From: Opitutaceae bacterium
GTDB lineage: Bacteria > Verrucomicrobiota > Verrucomicrobiia > Opitutales > Opitutaceae
DNA length: 57,409 nucleotides
Assembly: GCA_014879845.1 (NCBI GenBank)
Contig: JACSRI010000214.1
Coordinates: forward strand, 1 to 57,409
Direction of reading: 5' to 3'
The notes beneath the pieces were generated by a model. It saw nothing but the letters and a program-made list of their open reading frames with translations. It was not told where the DNA came from and searched no databases. The first letter of the stretch is position 1. Each line of letters starts with the position of its first letter. Below, in pieces: positions 1 to 8,135 of this stretch. A program made the position numbers and the translations under genes.

Positions 1-369
1 AGCCCAACCAGGCGCTACAGACAACCCCGATGACGCGCAGCGTTTGCGAGAAGACCATTGAGTTCGGACGTCCCCAGATAACCACACGGATCGCGTCGGC
101 GGCGGTGTGTTCTGCATGACCACAGCCTACCACCGCGTCGCGACGGCCGTGAGTTGAGGCCGGTGCCCGGGAGATCAGATTTCCATCAAGAGCCATCGGC
201 GCGAGGCATCGCTGGCGCGACTCTCGTTCTTCGGGATGCGCCGCTCGGCGCGGCCGCGGCTGCTGCGGATGCACAGCACGCGTGCACACAAGTCTACCCT
301 GGGCGACGACCTTGATTGGTCGTGCATCCAGTCGCGCAATGCACCGGCCGTCCCGGTGACCTTGCGTCG
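1..369. other. No gene recognised at left edge
   Basis: I find no ORF here with convincing protein features. Short ORFs on both strands are arginine- and serine-rich and look like GC-rich noise. The stretch lies downstream of the minus-strand gene ending at position 370, so it could hold its terminator, but I see no clear hairpin followed by a T tract. Confidence 0.5.
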
Positions 370-1077
370 TCAGTTCTCCTCTTCGCTGACGCGGCGATCG
401 AGTTCCTCGCGGCAATCGCGCATCACGCGCAGCCAGATCTCGCGGATGTCGAAGAGCCGCGTGAGGGCCTGGTGACGGAACTGCGCCACGGCCGGGTGAA
501 TCGAATCCTCGATCATCTGAAGCGTGCGCAGCGCGCTGTTCAATTCGGACATGCCGCGCTTGATCTGGCAGACGACGAGCGAGAAGTCGCCCATGTCGAG
601 CGAGTGCACGGCGAGCAACCCGTAGTGCTCCGCTCGCGACAGGCTGCCGGCGAATCCAAGGGCCGTGCGCATCGGGACCTTCGGGCCGCAGGCCGGAGCG
701 AGAAAATCCCAGGCGCGATGCAGCCAGAAAAAGAGCGAGTGGGTCGAGATGTAGACCGGGTGCTTCTGGATCGTGTAGGGATCGAATCCCTGGGCGCCGG
801 GCGGGCGGGAGGTCTCCTCGGGCGATTCGGACTCGTCGCTCGCGGCCGAACCTTCGCCATCGTCATTGGTCCAGCCGTCCTGGTCCCAACCCATGAGATG
901 CGCGACCTCGTCGATGCGATCGCCGCGCTCAATGACCTTTTCGTAGTGCGCGAGATAGCGGTGCGTGGTCTTGTCCTGCTCCTGCAGGTGCTTCTCCCAG
1001 TCGAATTCGGTCCAGGCGAAGTCCCATGACTCGTCCCAATCGTTGTCCGAGAGACCGTCGAATTCGTTTTCGTTCAT
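370..1077 (-). CDS. Acidic hypothetical protein, 235 aa
   Basis: Function not recognised. The ATG at 1077 is chosen because the protein then opens with an acidic, Trp- and Asp-rich stretch (MNENEFDGLSDNDWDES) typical of a real N-terminus, whereas the in-frame extension to 1350 reads as arginine/proline-rich noise. Residues about 90-110 form a second acidic Ser/Glu-rich linker. The C-terminal half looks helical, with a segment like SLFFWLHRAWDFLAP, and ends in a charged helix. No signal peptide or membrane segment is evident, so it is probably cytoplasmic. The leader before the ATG is pyrimidine-rich (CTCCCTCCTCCC) with no Shine-Dalgarno. The next gene (acyP) is divergent. It may be a lineage-restricted protein. 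Confidence 0.7.
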   Translation of the reverse strand: MNENEFDGLSDNDWDESWDFAWTEFDWEKHLQEQDKTTHRYLAHYEKVIERGDRIDEVAHLMGWDQDGWTNDDGEGSAASDESESPEETSRPPGAQGFDPYTIQKHPVYISTHSLFFWLHRAWDFLAPACGPKVPMRTALGFAGSLSRAEHYGLLAVHSLDMGDFSLVVCQIKRGMSELNSALRTLQMIEDSIHPAVAQFRHQALTRLFDIREIWLRVMRDCREELDRRVSEEEN

Positions 1078-1140
1078 GGGAGGAGGGAGTAGGTCCACCG
1101 TGCGACGAACCTGTGAAGGCAGCGTGCTCCGGCACTCGTA

Positions 1141-1180
1141 AAACTCAAATAAAATACCGACGGGCGCTGCGAAACAGTTG
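1141..1180 (-). promoter_or_regulatory. AT-rich island, possible promoter for the 370-1077 gene
   Basis: An AT-rich patch (1141-1158) stands out in GC-rich surroundings about 70 bases upstream of the minus-strand ATG. On the minus strand it reads TATTTTATTT, a plausible -10 region. No good -35 hexamer at standard spacing is visible, so this is only a candidate. Confidence 0.3.
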
Positions 1181-1352
1181 AGGTCAATTCCCCGCGCAGG
1201 TCGGAGTCGGCGGCGTTGTTTGCGTTGACCCGGCGTGAGCCTATCCTTTTCTACGAGAATACCTTCGATCCTAGGTGGCCGCGCGCCGCCCTCGGCGCTT
1301 GAGGGATTCTCCCCAGTGCCGGCGTGCGTCCCTACCGACCGATCCGCCAATC

Positions 1353-1637
1353 ATGAGTAGTCTTTCGCCCATCGCGCGCGCCGAGGTGCACTTCACCGGA
1401 CATGTCCAGGGTGTCGGCTTTCGCTACTCGGTCATGCAGGTGGCGCGCGGCTACGAGGTGTCCGGCGTCGTGGAAAACCTCGCCGACGGCCGGGTGCGCT
1501 TGGTGGCGGAGGGCGAACGCAGCGAGGTGGATGCCTTCATCGCGGCCGTCGGCGAGCGCATGCACGGGTACATCCGGAAGACCGAGCGCACCGATTCGGC
1601 CGGGGCGCGCCAGCACGAAGGATTTGTCATCCAATGA
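1353..1637 (+). CDS. acyP: Acylphosphatase
   Basis: Predicted acylphosphatase (EC 3.6.1.7), a small cytoplasmic enzyme that hydrolyses carboxyl-phosphate bonds. The 94-aa length fits the family. The signature HFTGHVQGVGFRYSV near residues 13-28 contains the phosphate-binding loop and catalytic Arg; the second signature lies around VVENLADGRVRLVAEG, including the catalytic Asn of the VxNxxDGxV motif. The ATG at 1353 is preferred over the in-frame upstream start at 1275, which would add an arginine-rich tail. The stop overlaps the next start (ATGA at 1634), so acyP is probably translationally coupled to the ABC genes behind it, although a functional link is not obvious. Confidence 0.95.
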   Translation: MSSLSPIARAEVHFTGHVQGVGFRYSVMQVARGYEVSGVVENLADGRVRLVAEGERSEVDAFIAAVGERMHGYIRKTERTDSAGARQHEGFVIQ

Positions 1638-2545
1638 GCGCGGTTCCGCCGCCCGCGATCAGCGTTGAGGGTTTGACCAAGGACTTTCTGCTTTCGGTCC
1701 GCGGCTACCGCGTGCGCGCGGTCGATGATCTGACGCTGCAGGTTCCGGCCGGCCAGGTGTTCGGACTGCTCGGGCCCAACGGATCGGGCAAGAGCACGAC
1801 GATCAAGGTGGTGCTCGGACTGATCGAGCCGACGCTCGGACGCACCGCGATCTTCGGCGTGCGCAGCGCCGAGGTGCGCTCGCGGCTCAATGTCGGTTAC
1901 CTGCCGGAGAATCCCAACTTTCACCGCTTTCTCAGCGGGCGCGAACTGGTGACGTTCTACGCGCGGGTGTGCGGGGTGGACCGCGCGCGCCTCCGCGACC
2001 GCGTGGACGAGGTCATCGAGTGGGTCGGGCTCAAGGATGCGGCGTCGCGCCGGCTGTCGACCTATTCAAAGGGCATGCTGCAGCGCATCGGCCTGGCCCA
2101 GGCGGTCGTGCATGATCCGCGGTTGCTCATCCTCGACGAGCCGACCGCGGGCGTCGATCCCGTGGGTTCCGCCGAGATCGGCGAACTCATTCTCCGGCTC
2201 AAGGCCCAGGGTAAGACGGTCGTACTCTCCTCGCATCTGCTGGCGCAGGTCGAGGACCTTTGCGACCGGATCGCGATCCTCAACCGCGGTCGTCTCGTGC
2301 TGGAAGGTGGGGTCGACGATCTGGTGACTGAGAAGGGCCGCGACGCCCTGATCGTGCGAGGCCTGGACGCGTCGGCGCTTGGCGACCTGCGCGGCTGGCT
2401 GGACGGGCGCGGCGCGGAACTGGTCGCGGTGGAGAAACCGCGCACCACGCTGGATCGGATCTTTCGCGAGCACGTCGCGGAGCGTATGCAGGCGGCGGAT
2501 GCACCGACCGCGCCGGGGCCCGGCACGGAGGGCCGGCCACGATGA
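1634..2545 (+). CDS. ABC transporter ATP-binding protein
   Basis: ATPase subunit of an ABC-2 type exporter, 303 aa. Visible motifs are Walker A GPNGSGKST (about residues 47-55), signature YSKGMLQRIGLAQ, Walker B LLILDEPTAGVD and the switch His in SSHL. The C-terminal region after about residue 220 is the variable extension usual in NatA/CcmA-like ATPases. It overlaps acyP by four bases and the permease by four bases (ATGA at both ends), so the three are one operon and the ATPase almost certainly pairs with the permease at 2542-3387. Substrate unknown; the family includes gliding-motility and sodium exporters. Confidence 0.95.
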   Translation: MSAVPPPAISVEGLTKDFLLSVRGYRVRAVDDLTLQVPAGQVFGLLGPNGSGKSTTIKVVLGLIEPTLGRTAIFGVRSAEVRSRLNVGYLPENPNFHRFLSGRELVTFYARVCGVDRARLRDRVDEVIEWVGLKDAASRRLSTYSKGMLQRIGLAQAVVHDPRLLILDEPTAGVDPVGSAEIGELILRLKAQGKTVVLSSHLLAQVEDLCDRIAILNRGRLVLEGGVDDLVTEKGRDALIVRGLDASALGDLRGWLDGRGAELVAVEKPRTTLDRIFREHVAERMQAADAPTAPGPGTEGRPR

Positions 2546-3387
2546 GCGCGCCGGGCACCGTGAGCTTTTCGCTCCGGCGGATCGGCGTCATCGCCGAGTT
2601 GACCGTGCTCGAGGCCGTGCGGCAGCGGCTCTTCGGCGTGCTGCTCGTCCTCGCCGCCGGCATGATCGCCGGCGCGCAGTTGCTGCGGGAGTTCAACTTC
2701 GGTTCCTCGGAGCTCAAGTTCATCACCGACTTCGGTTTCGGGGCGGTCACGCTCTTCGGCACGATCCTCGCGGTCGTGACCGCGGCGCAGCTCTTCTTCG
2801 CAGAGATCGAGAACCGCACCGCGCTCACCCTGCTGGCCAAGCCCGTGTTCCGGGCGGAGTTCGTCCTCGGCAAGTTCGCGGGCGTGGCCGCGGTGCTCGC
2901 GCTCTTCGTCGGGGTGACCACGGGTGTGCTTGTCGCCGTGCTGTGGATGCGCGAGCAGTCGTTGATGGCGTCCGTGCCGGAGGCGTTCGAGCGCGGGCGG
3001 CTCGTGCAGTACGGCAGCGTCGTGGCGTTCGGCGCGCTGCAGTGGCTGAAGTTCTCCGTCATCGCGGCGCTGACCCTCGTCATCGCGGGTTTTGCCAACA
3101 CCAACCTCTACTCCGTGGTGATCTCCTTCCTCGTCGTGCTGATCTGCCACCTGCAGTACCTGGCGCACGAGTCGTGGCGCCGCATGGCGTCGGGTGTGGG
3201 GCGCACGGCGGCCATGTTGCTGGCGGCGGTGTTTCCGAATTTCCAGATGTTCAACGTGGGCGATCGCGTCGCCGCGGGGCAGGCGATCGACCCGGTCGTG
3301 CTCGGTGGCAGCGCCGCCTACGGTGCGCTCTACCTCGCGGTGTTTCTCGCGCTGGCGGTCTATGTTTTCCGGCGTCGTGAGATCTAG
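2542..3387 (+). CDS. ABC-2 type permease
   Basis: Inner-membrane subunit of the exporter, 281 aa. About six hydrophobic segments can be read, including LFGVLLVLAAGMIAGA near residues 30-45, VTLFGTILAVVTAAQLFF, VAAVLALFVGVTTGVLVAVL and ALYLAVFLALAVYVF at the C-terminus. The motif FFAEIENRTALTLLAKPVFRAEFVLGK, split here into FFAEIENRTALTLLA and the following KPVFR, is typical of ABC-2 permeases of the NosY/GldF kind. Start ATG overlaps the ATPase stop. The next gene begins inside its last 26 bases. Export substrate cannot be inferred from sequence. Confidence 0.9.
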   Translation: MSAPGTVSFSLRRIGVIAELTVLEAVRQRLFGVLLVLAAGMIAGAQLLREFNFGSSELKFITDFGFGAVTLFGTILAVVTAAQLFFAEIENRTALTLLAKPVFRAEFVLGKFAGVAAVLALFVGVTTGVLVAVLWMREQSLMASVPEAFERGRLVQYGSVVAFGALQWLKFSVIAALTLVIAGFANTNLYSVVISFLVVLICHLQYLAHESWRRMASGVGRTAAMLLAAVFPNFQMFNVGDRVAAGQAIDPVVLGGSAAYGALYLAVFLALAVYVFRRREI

Positions 3388-4183
3388 GGCGACCACGCTG
3401 CTCGTCGTGCTGGTGGTGCTCGGCGTCGCCGGATGGACCGGCGCGCGCGTCGGTGCCGGAGCGTGGGCGGTGCTGCGCGCGGACATGCCGGTGCTCACTT
3501 CGGCGGATATCGAGGCCGCGGCAGGCGAGGGGATCATGGTCGGGCTGCTCGGCGGGTTCCGCGCCGTCACGGCTGACTTTCTCTGGGTGCGCGCCAACGC
3601 GGTCTGGGAGGAGCAGGACATCCCGGGTACGCAGACCCTGATCAAACTCGTGACGGCGGTGGATTCCCGTCCGCTGCTCTTCTGGATCAACGGATCGCGA
3701 ATGATCGGCTACGACATGCCGGTGTGGCGGATCGACGCCGCAGCGCGGGAGGGCGATGCGATGCCCGCCGTCGTGCAGGCCCGCGTGTACGCCGAGCAGG
3801 CGCGCGCGGCGATCAGCCTGCTCGAGCGGGCACGGGTCTATCACCCCGAGGAGGCGTTGCTGGTCATCGAAATCGCGAATCTCCGGCATCGGAAACTCGG
3901 CGACCTCGCGGGCGCCGCGGAACTCTACCGACAGGCGGCGCGACTGCCGGGCGCGCCGTACTATGCGGCGCGGATCCATGCCGAGATGCTTCGGCAACTC
4001 GGCCGCGAGCGCGACGCCTGGGCGTGGCTCGTCGAGGTGCATCGGGGATTGCCACGCGAGGATCCGATGGCGATGGCTGAGATCGTGCTCGGACGAATTC
4101 GAGAACTGGAGGAGCGTTTGCATCTTACCGAGGGTGAGCGATATGCACCGCGCGCCGAACGGTTGCCGGTAGGTGGCCAGTGA
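3362..4183 (+). CDS. Membrane-anchored helical-repeat (TPR-like) protein
   Basis: Protein of 273 aa with an N-terminal membrane anchor (TTLLVVLVVLGVAGW, about residues 11-25) followed by a long soluble, probably periplasmic, helical domain. Alternating Ala/Tyr/Leu helices such as AGAAELYRQAARLPG and AAISLLERARVYHPEEALL resemble tetratricopeptide repeats. The ATG at 3362 overlaps the permease gene by 26 bases; a GTG at 3377 is an alternative. It is the last gene of the acyP-ABC chain and probably works with the exporter, for example as a partner-binding subunit. That role is inference from position only. Confidence 0.8.
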   Translation: MFSGVVRSRATTLLVVLVVLGVAGWTGARVGAGAWAVLRADMPVLTSADIEAAAGEGIMVGLLGGFRAVTADFLWVRANAVWEEQDIPGTQTLIKLVTAVDSRPLLFWINGSRMIGYDMPVWRIDAAAREGDAMPAVVQARVYAEQARAAISLLERARVYHPEEALLVIEIANLRHRKLGDLAGAAELYRQAARLPGAPYYAARIHAEMLRQLGRERDAWAWLVEVHRGLPREDPMAMAEIVLGRIRELEERLHLTEGERYAPRAERLPVGGQ

Positions 4184-4230
4184 TTTATTTAGTAGTTTAG
4201 TAAAGATAGTAAGATTAGCATTGTCTTCGT
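4184..4230 (+). promoter_or_regulatory. AT-rich promoter region of the cysCDN operon
   Basis: Directly after the stop at 4183 comes a run of about 40 AT-rich bases (TTATTTAGTAGTTTAGTAAAG and onward), in sharp contrast to the GC-rich surroundings. It sits 40-85 bases before the cysC ATG at 4271, where a promoter and regulator sites would be expected. TAGTAAAG and TAGTAAG are repeated, which could be a direct-repeat operator. Exact hexamers cannot be assigned. Confidence 0.45.
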
Positions 4231-4270
4231 CCGCCGGAGGCATTTTGTCGCACCTCTCTCGACGCCGCCC

Positions 4271-4879
4271 ATGAGCACACCTTCTGACAACCTCTTTCCG
4301 ACCGACCACCTGCTGCGCTCCCGCGCGGAGCGCGAGGTGTTGCTTCGGCAGCGGGCCGTCGTCGTCTGGCTGTGTGGCCTTTCGGGATCGGGCAAGACGA
4401 CACTGGCCAATGCCCTCGACCGCCGGCTCGCCGCGGCGGGCTTCGCCTCGGCCGTACTCGATGGCGACAATGTCCGGAACGGCCTCAACCGCGGGCTGGG
4501 GTTTTCCGATGACGATCGTCGCGAAAACATCCGCCGCGTGGCCGAGGTTTCGAGGCTCTTCGTGCAGTCGGGCCTGATCGTGATCAATTCCTTCATTACG
4601 CCGCGCCACGAGTTGCGCGACCTCGCCCGCGAGATCATCGGGGCGGGCGACCTGCTCGAGGTCCATGTGGAGGCGTCGTTCGAGACTTGCGCACGACGCG
4701 ACCCGAAGGGCCTCTACGCCAAGGCGGGTGCCGGCGGGGTGGCATCGTTCACCGGCCGCGACTCCGCTTTCGAGCCGCCGACCCGCTCCGACCTCGTGCT
4801 CCACACCGAGCGCGAGTCGCCCACCGAAAGCCTCGAGCGCCTGTGGGCGCTGGTTCATCCGCGCGTGGTGCGCGCCTGA
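4271..4879 (+). CDS. cysC: Adenylylsulfate kinase (APS kinase)
   Basis: Phosphorylates adenosine 5'-phosphosulfate to PAPS with ATP (EC 2.7.1.25) in the cytoplasm, last step of sulfate activation. The 202-aa protein has the P-loop GLSGSGKTTLA at residues 36-46, then DGDNVRNGLNRGLGFSDDDR (APS-binding region), FITPRHELRDLAREI and the lid region DPKGLYAKA. Length matches stand-alone CysC. It is followed after 15 bases by cysD and then cysN, so the operon gives both ATP sulfurylase subunits and the kinase. CysC is a separate gene here rather than fused to CysN. The leader before the ATG is CTCTCGACGCCGCCC, without a Shine-Dalgarno. Confidence 0.96.
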   Translation: MSTPSDNLFPTDHLLRSRAEREVLLRQRAVVVWLCGLSGSGKTTLANALDRRLAAAGFASAVLDGDNVRNGLNRGLGFSDDDRRENIRRVAEVSRLFVQSGLIVINSFITPRHELRDLAREIIGAGDLLEVHVEASFETCARRDPKGLYAKAGAGGVASFTGRDSAFEPPTRSDLVLHTERESPTESLERLWALVHPRVVRA

Positions 4880-4894
4880 TCTTCCCCCTCCGAC

Positions 4895-5800
4895 ATGAGT
4901 CAATACAACCTCAGCCACCTCGATCAGCTCGAGGCCGAGTCGATCTTCGTCATGCGCGAGGTCGCGGCCCAGTTCGAAAAAGCCGCGCTTCTGTTTTCCG
5001 GCGGCAAGGACTCGATCGTCCTCGTGCGCCTCGCGCAGAAGGCGTTTCACCCGGCGAAGATTCCGTTCACGCTCCTGCACGTCGACACCGGTCACAACTT
5101 TCCGGAGACGATCGAGTTTCGCGACTTCCTCGTGAACAAGGTCGGGGCCCGCCTCGTCGTGCGCCTCGTGCAGGACTCGATCGACCAGGGCCGCTGCGTG
5201 GAGGAGAAGGGCATCAACGCCAGCCGCAACACGCTGCAGACCGTGACGCTGCTCGACGCGCTCGCGGAGTTCCAGTTCGACGTCGCCATCGGCGGCGCGC
5301 GTCGTGACGAGGAGAAGGCCCGCGCCAAGGAGCGCTTCTTCTCGCACCGCGATGAGTTCGGCCAGTGGGACCCGAAGAACCAGCGCCCGGAACTGTGGAA
5401 CCTCTTCAACGGCCGAAAGGCCCACGGCGAGCATTTCCGCGTCTTCCCGCTCTCCAACTGGACGGAGATGGACGTGTGGCAGTACATCCAGCGCGAGAGG
5501 CTCGACATCCCGAGCATCTATTTCGCGCACGAGCGCGAGGTCTTTGATCGCAACGGCACGATCTACGCGGCCTCGCCATTCATGCAGCGCCTCCCCGAGG
5601 AGAAGGTCGAGAAGCGCATCGTGCGGTTTCGCACCGTCGGTGACATGACCTGTACTGGCGCGGTGGATTCGCCGGCCGCCACCCTCGACGAGATCATCGC
5701 CGAGGTCGCCGCCGCCCGCAAGACCGAGCGCGGCACCCGCGCCGACGACCGCCGCTCCGAGACCGCGATGGAAGACCGCAAGAAAGCGGGCTATTTCTGA
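4895..5800 (+). CDS. cysD: Sulfate adenylyltransferase subunit 2
   Basis: Small catalytic subunit of ATP sulfurylase (EC 2.7.7.4), which makes APS from ATP and sulfate. The 301-aa protein contains the PP-loop motif SGGKDS at residues 35-40 and the family blocks HVDTGHNFPETIEFRD, GGARRDEEKARAKER and FPLSNWTEMDVWQYI. It ends with the characteristic KKAGYF tail. It forms a heterodimer with CysN encoded 50 bases downstream. The ATG at 4895 is preceded by CTTCCCCCTCCGAC, a pyrimidine-rich leader with no Shine-Dalgarno. Confidence 0.97.
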   Translation: MSQYNLSHLDQLEAESIFVMREVAAQFEKAALLFSGGKDSIVLVRLAQKAFHPAKIPFTLLHVDTGHNFPETIEFRDFLVNKVGARLVVRLVQDSIDQGRCVEEKGINASRNTLQTVTLLDALAEFQFDVAIGGARRDEEKARAKERFFSHRDEFGQWDPKNQRPELWNLFNGRKAHGEHFRVFPLSNWTEMDVWQYIQRERLDIPSIYFAHEREVFDRNGTIYAASPFMQRLPEEKVEKRIVRFRTVGDMTCTGAVDSPAATLDEIIAEVAAARKTERGTRADDRRSETAMEDRKKAGYF

Positions 5801-5850
5801 CCACCGACCGCGTCCTTCCCACCTTTCACCATCCCTGACTTCTCTTTTCC

Positions 5851-7092
5851 ATGGATCTGTTGCGATTCACGACGGCGGGCAGCGTTGACGACGGCAAGAG
5901 CACGCTCATCGGGCGCCTCCTCTACGACTCGAAGGCGATCTTCGAGGACCAACTCGACGCGATCGAGCGGGTCAGCAACCAGCGCGGCGCCGGTTATGTC
6001 GACCTCTCACTCCTGACCGACGGACTGCGTGCCGAGCGCGAGCAGGGCATCACGATCGACGTGGCCTACCGCTACTTCGCCACGCCGCGGCGCAAGTTCA
6101 TCATCGCCGACACGCCCGGCCACACGCAGTACACGCGCAACATGGTGACGGGCGCCTCCACGGCCAACCTCGCGATCATTCTCGTCGACGCGCGCAAGGG
6201 CGTGATCGAGCAGACGCGACGGCACTCGTTCATCGCCTCGCTCCTGCGCATCCAGCACATCATCGTGTGCGTGAACAAAATGGACCTCGTCGGCTACGAC
6301 GAGGCGGTGTTCAATAAGATCGTCGCCGACTACAGCGAGTTCGCCTCCCGCCTCGAGGTCTCGGACATCAAGTTCATCCCGATCAGCGCGCTGCTCGGGG
6401 ACAACGTCGTCGACAAGTCCACGAACATGCCGTGGTACGAGGGCGCCTCGCTGCTCTATACGCTTGAGACGGTCTACATCGGCAGCGACAGCAACCACGT
6501 CGACCCGCGCTTTCCCGTGCAGTACGTGATCCGTCCGCACACGGCGGAGCATCACGATTTTCGCGGCTTCGCGGGCCGCGTCGCCGGCGGCGTGTTCAAG
6601 CCGGGCGACGAGGTCGTCGCTCTCCCCAGCGGCTTCACGACGAAGATCAAGGCCATCCACACGTTCGAGGGTGAGGTGCAGGAGGCGTTCTTCCCGATGT
6701 CGGTGACGATGACACTCGAGAACGAGATCGACATCAGCCGCGGCGACATGATCGCCAAGCCGAACAACGCGCCGGTCGCGAGCCAGGACCTGGAGGCGAT
6801 GATCTGCTGGTTCCACGAACAGAAACTTCGTCCGAACGGCCGCTACATCATCCGGCAGACGACCCGCGAGGCGAAGTGCCTGGTCAAGGCGATCCGCTAC
6901 AAGGTCGACATCAACACGCTCCACAAGACGGAGAACGACCTTGAGATCGGCATGAACGACATCGCGCGCATCCAGATCCGCACGACGTCGCCGATCCTGC
7001 ACGACCCTTACCGCCGCAATCGCCACACCGGAAGCATCATCCTGGTCGACGAGTTCACGAACAACACGGTTGCCGCGGGCATGATCCTGTAG
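5851..7092 (+). CDS. cysN: Sulfate adenylyltransferase subunit 1 (GTPase)
   Basis: Large regulatory subunit of ATP sulfurylase, an EF-Tu-like GTPase whose GTP hydrolysis drives APS formation by CysD. The 413-aa protein shows G1 GSVDDGKST (residues 10-18), G2 in the segment ending EQGITIDVAYRYF, G3 DTPGHTQYTRNM and G4 NKMD, followed by two beta-barrel domains. There is no C-terminal APS-kinase domain; that activity is supplied by cysC upstream. The leader TTCTCTTTTCC immediately before the ATG is pyrimidine-rich. The operon seems to end here, because palindromic repeats follow directly and no sulfite-reduction genes are nearby. Confidence 0.97.
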   Translation: MDLLRFTTAGSVDDGKSTLIGRLLYDSKAIFEDQLDAIERVSNQRGAGYVDLSLLTDGLRAEREQGITIDVAYRYFATPRRKFIIADTPGHTQYTRNMVTGASTANLAIILVDARKGVIEQTRRHSFIASLLRIQHIIVCVNKMDLVGYDEAVFNKIVADYSEFASRLEVSDIKFIPISALLGDNVVDKSTNMPWYEGASLLYTLETVYIGSDSNHVDPRFPVQYVIRPHTAEHHDFRGFAGRVAGGVFKPGDEVVALPSGFTTKIKAIHTFEGEVQEAFFPMSVTMTLENEIDISRGDMIAKPNNAPVASQDLEAMICWFHEQKLRPNGRYIIRQTTREAKCLVKAIRYKVDINTLHKTENDLEIGMNDIARIQIRTTSPILHDPYRRNRHTGSIILVDEFTNNTVAAGMIL

Positions 7093-7134
7093 GCCCGGTG
7101 GCCTCACCGGGCGCGCCGGCCGGGCTTCAGCCCG
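7093..7134. repeat. Paired REP-like palindromes after cysN
   Basis: Two perfect short hairpins follow the cysN stop: GCCCGGTG-gcct-CACCGGGC (7093-7112) and CGGGC-ttca-GCCCG (7121-7134). There is no T tract, so these look more like dispersed REP-type palindromes than an intrinsic terminator, although they could stabilise the mRNA end. Similar elements occur elsewhere in the window. Confidence 0.6.
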
Positions 7135-7175
7135 CGCGTCGTTCCGGCGCCGTTTCGACCTGACGCGAGGGATCG

Positions 7176-8120
7176 ATTGCCATTCATTCCGATCCTCTGA
7201 GCTTCGAGTCCCGACATCTCACTCCCGTCTCCGGCCGGCCTTCCACCGCGGGCATCTGGCTCGAAGCGGCGCGGCCGAAGACACTGCCAGCCGCAGTCAT
7301 CCCCGTGCTCGTCGGCTCGGCCCTGGCCTTTCGCGCCGGCGCCTTCGACTGGCGACCCGCGTCGGTCTGCCTGGTCTTCGCCTTGCTGGTGCAGATCGGC
7401 ACCAACTTCGCCAACGACTACTCCGACTTCCTCAAGGGGGCCGACCGGGAGGACCGGCAGGGACCGCGGCGCGCGGTGGCCTCGGGGCTCGTCTCCGCGC
7501 GGACGATGGCGATCGCCACCGGGGTCACCTTCGGCGCGGCCTTTCTCGCCGGTCTCTCGCTTGTCCTCTGGGGCGGGTGGGTGCTGCTGCCGATTGGAAT
7601 CCTGAGCCTGCTCTTCGGCTGGGCCTACACGGCGGGACCGTATCCGCTCGCCTATCACGGGCTCGGCGACGTGTTCGTGTTTGTCTTCTTCGGCCTGGTT
7701 GCGGTCGGCGGCACGGCCTTCGTGATGACCCACCGAGTCGATGCGTTTGCGTTGCTCGCCGCGACGCCGGTCGGGCTCCTCGCGGTCAATATTCTCGTCG
7801 TGAACAACTATCGCGACATGGAGACCGACGCGCGCGCGGGAAAGCGCACGGCGGTGGTGCGGTTTGGCCGGGGTGTGGCGCGATTTCAGTACATGCTCTC
7901 ATTCGCGGCGGCCTTCGGCGTGCCGACGGTACTCGCGCTCGTGCGCCAGAGCCCGGTGCTCGCGCTTCCGCTCCTGGCCGTGCCGCTCGCGCTGCCGCTC
8001 GTGCGCGAGTTGGCGATGTCGAGCGGGGGGGCGGCGCTCAACGCGCTGCTCGGGAAGACCGCGCGCGCGTTGCTCGTGTTCGGCGTGCTCTGGGCTGCGG
8101 CGTTGGCGGTGACACGATAG
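7176..8120 (+). CDS. menA: 1,4-dihydroxy-2-naphthoate polyprenyltransferase (MenA)
   Basis: UbiA-superfamily integral membrane prenyltransferase that attaches the polyprenyl chain in menaquinone synthesis. The Mg-diphosphate motif [15 protein letters not shown] and the second motif [16 protein letters not shown] are present with several hydrophobic segments. The first ATG/GTG/TTG in frame is the GTG at 7305, but that would remove the conserved N-terminal block [16 protein letters not shown], which is clearly coded upstream. In-frame codons back to the stop at 7161 contain no ATG, GTG or TTG. An ATT at 7176 with GAGG five bases upstream, or a CTG at 7197, are the candidate starts; 7176 is used here, giving 314 aa. 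Start confidence is low, product confidence high. Confidence 0.85.
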   Translation: MAIHSDPLSFESRHLTPVSGRPSTAGIWLEAARPKTLPAAVIPVLVGSALAFRAGAFDWRPASVCLVFALLVQIGTNFANDYSDFLKGADREDRQGPRRAVASGLVSARTMAIATGVTFGAAFLAGLSLVLWGGWVLLPIGILSLLFGWAYTAGPYPLAYHGLGDVFVFVFFGLVAVGGTAFVMTHRVDAFALLAATPVGLLAVNILVVNNYRDMETDARAGKRTAVVRFGRGVARFQYMLSFAAAFGVPTVLALVRQSPVLALPLLAVPLALPLVRELAMSSGGAALNALLGKTARALLVFGVLWAAALAVTR

Positions 8121-8135
8121 GCCAGGCAGGCCGCG

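Noticed and set aside
2062-3690. Long minus-strand ORF opposite the ABC transporter genes
   Set aside because: Arg/His/Pro-rich, no family motif, and it lies exactly opposite well supported genes; a codon-bias shadow in GC-rich DNA.
3251-5530. 759-codon minus-strand ORF across the permease, cysC and cysD genes
   Set aside because: Crosses several independent genes and an AT-rich promoter region, with low-complexity charged sequence and no recognisable domain.
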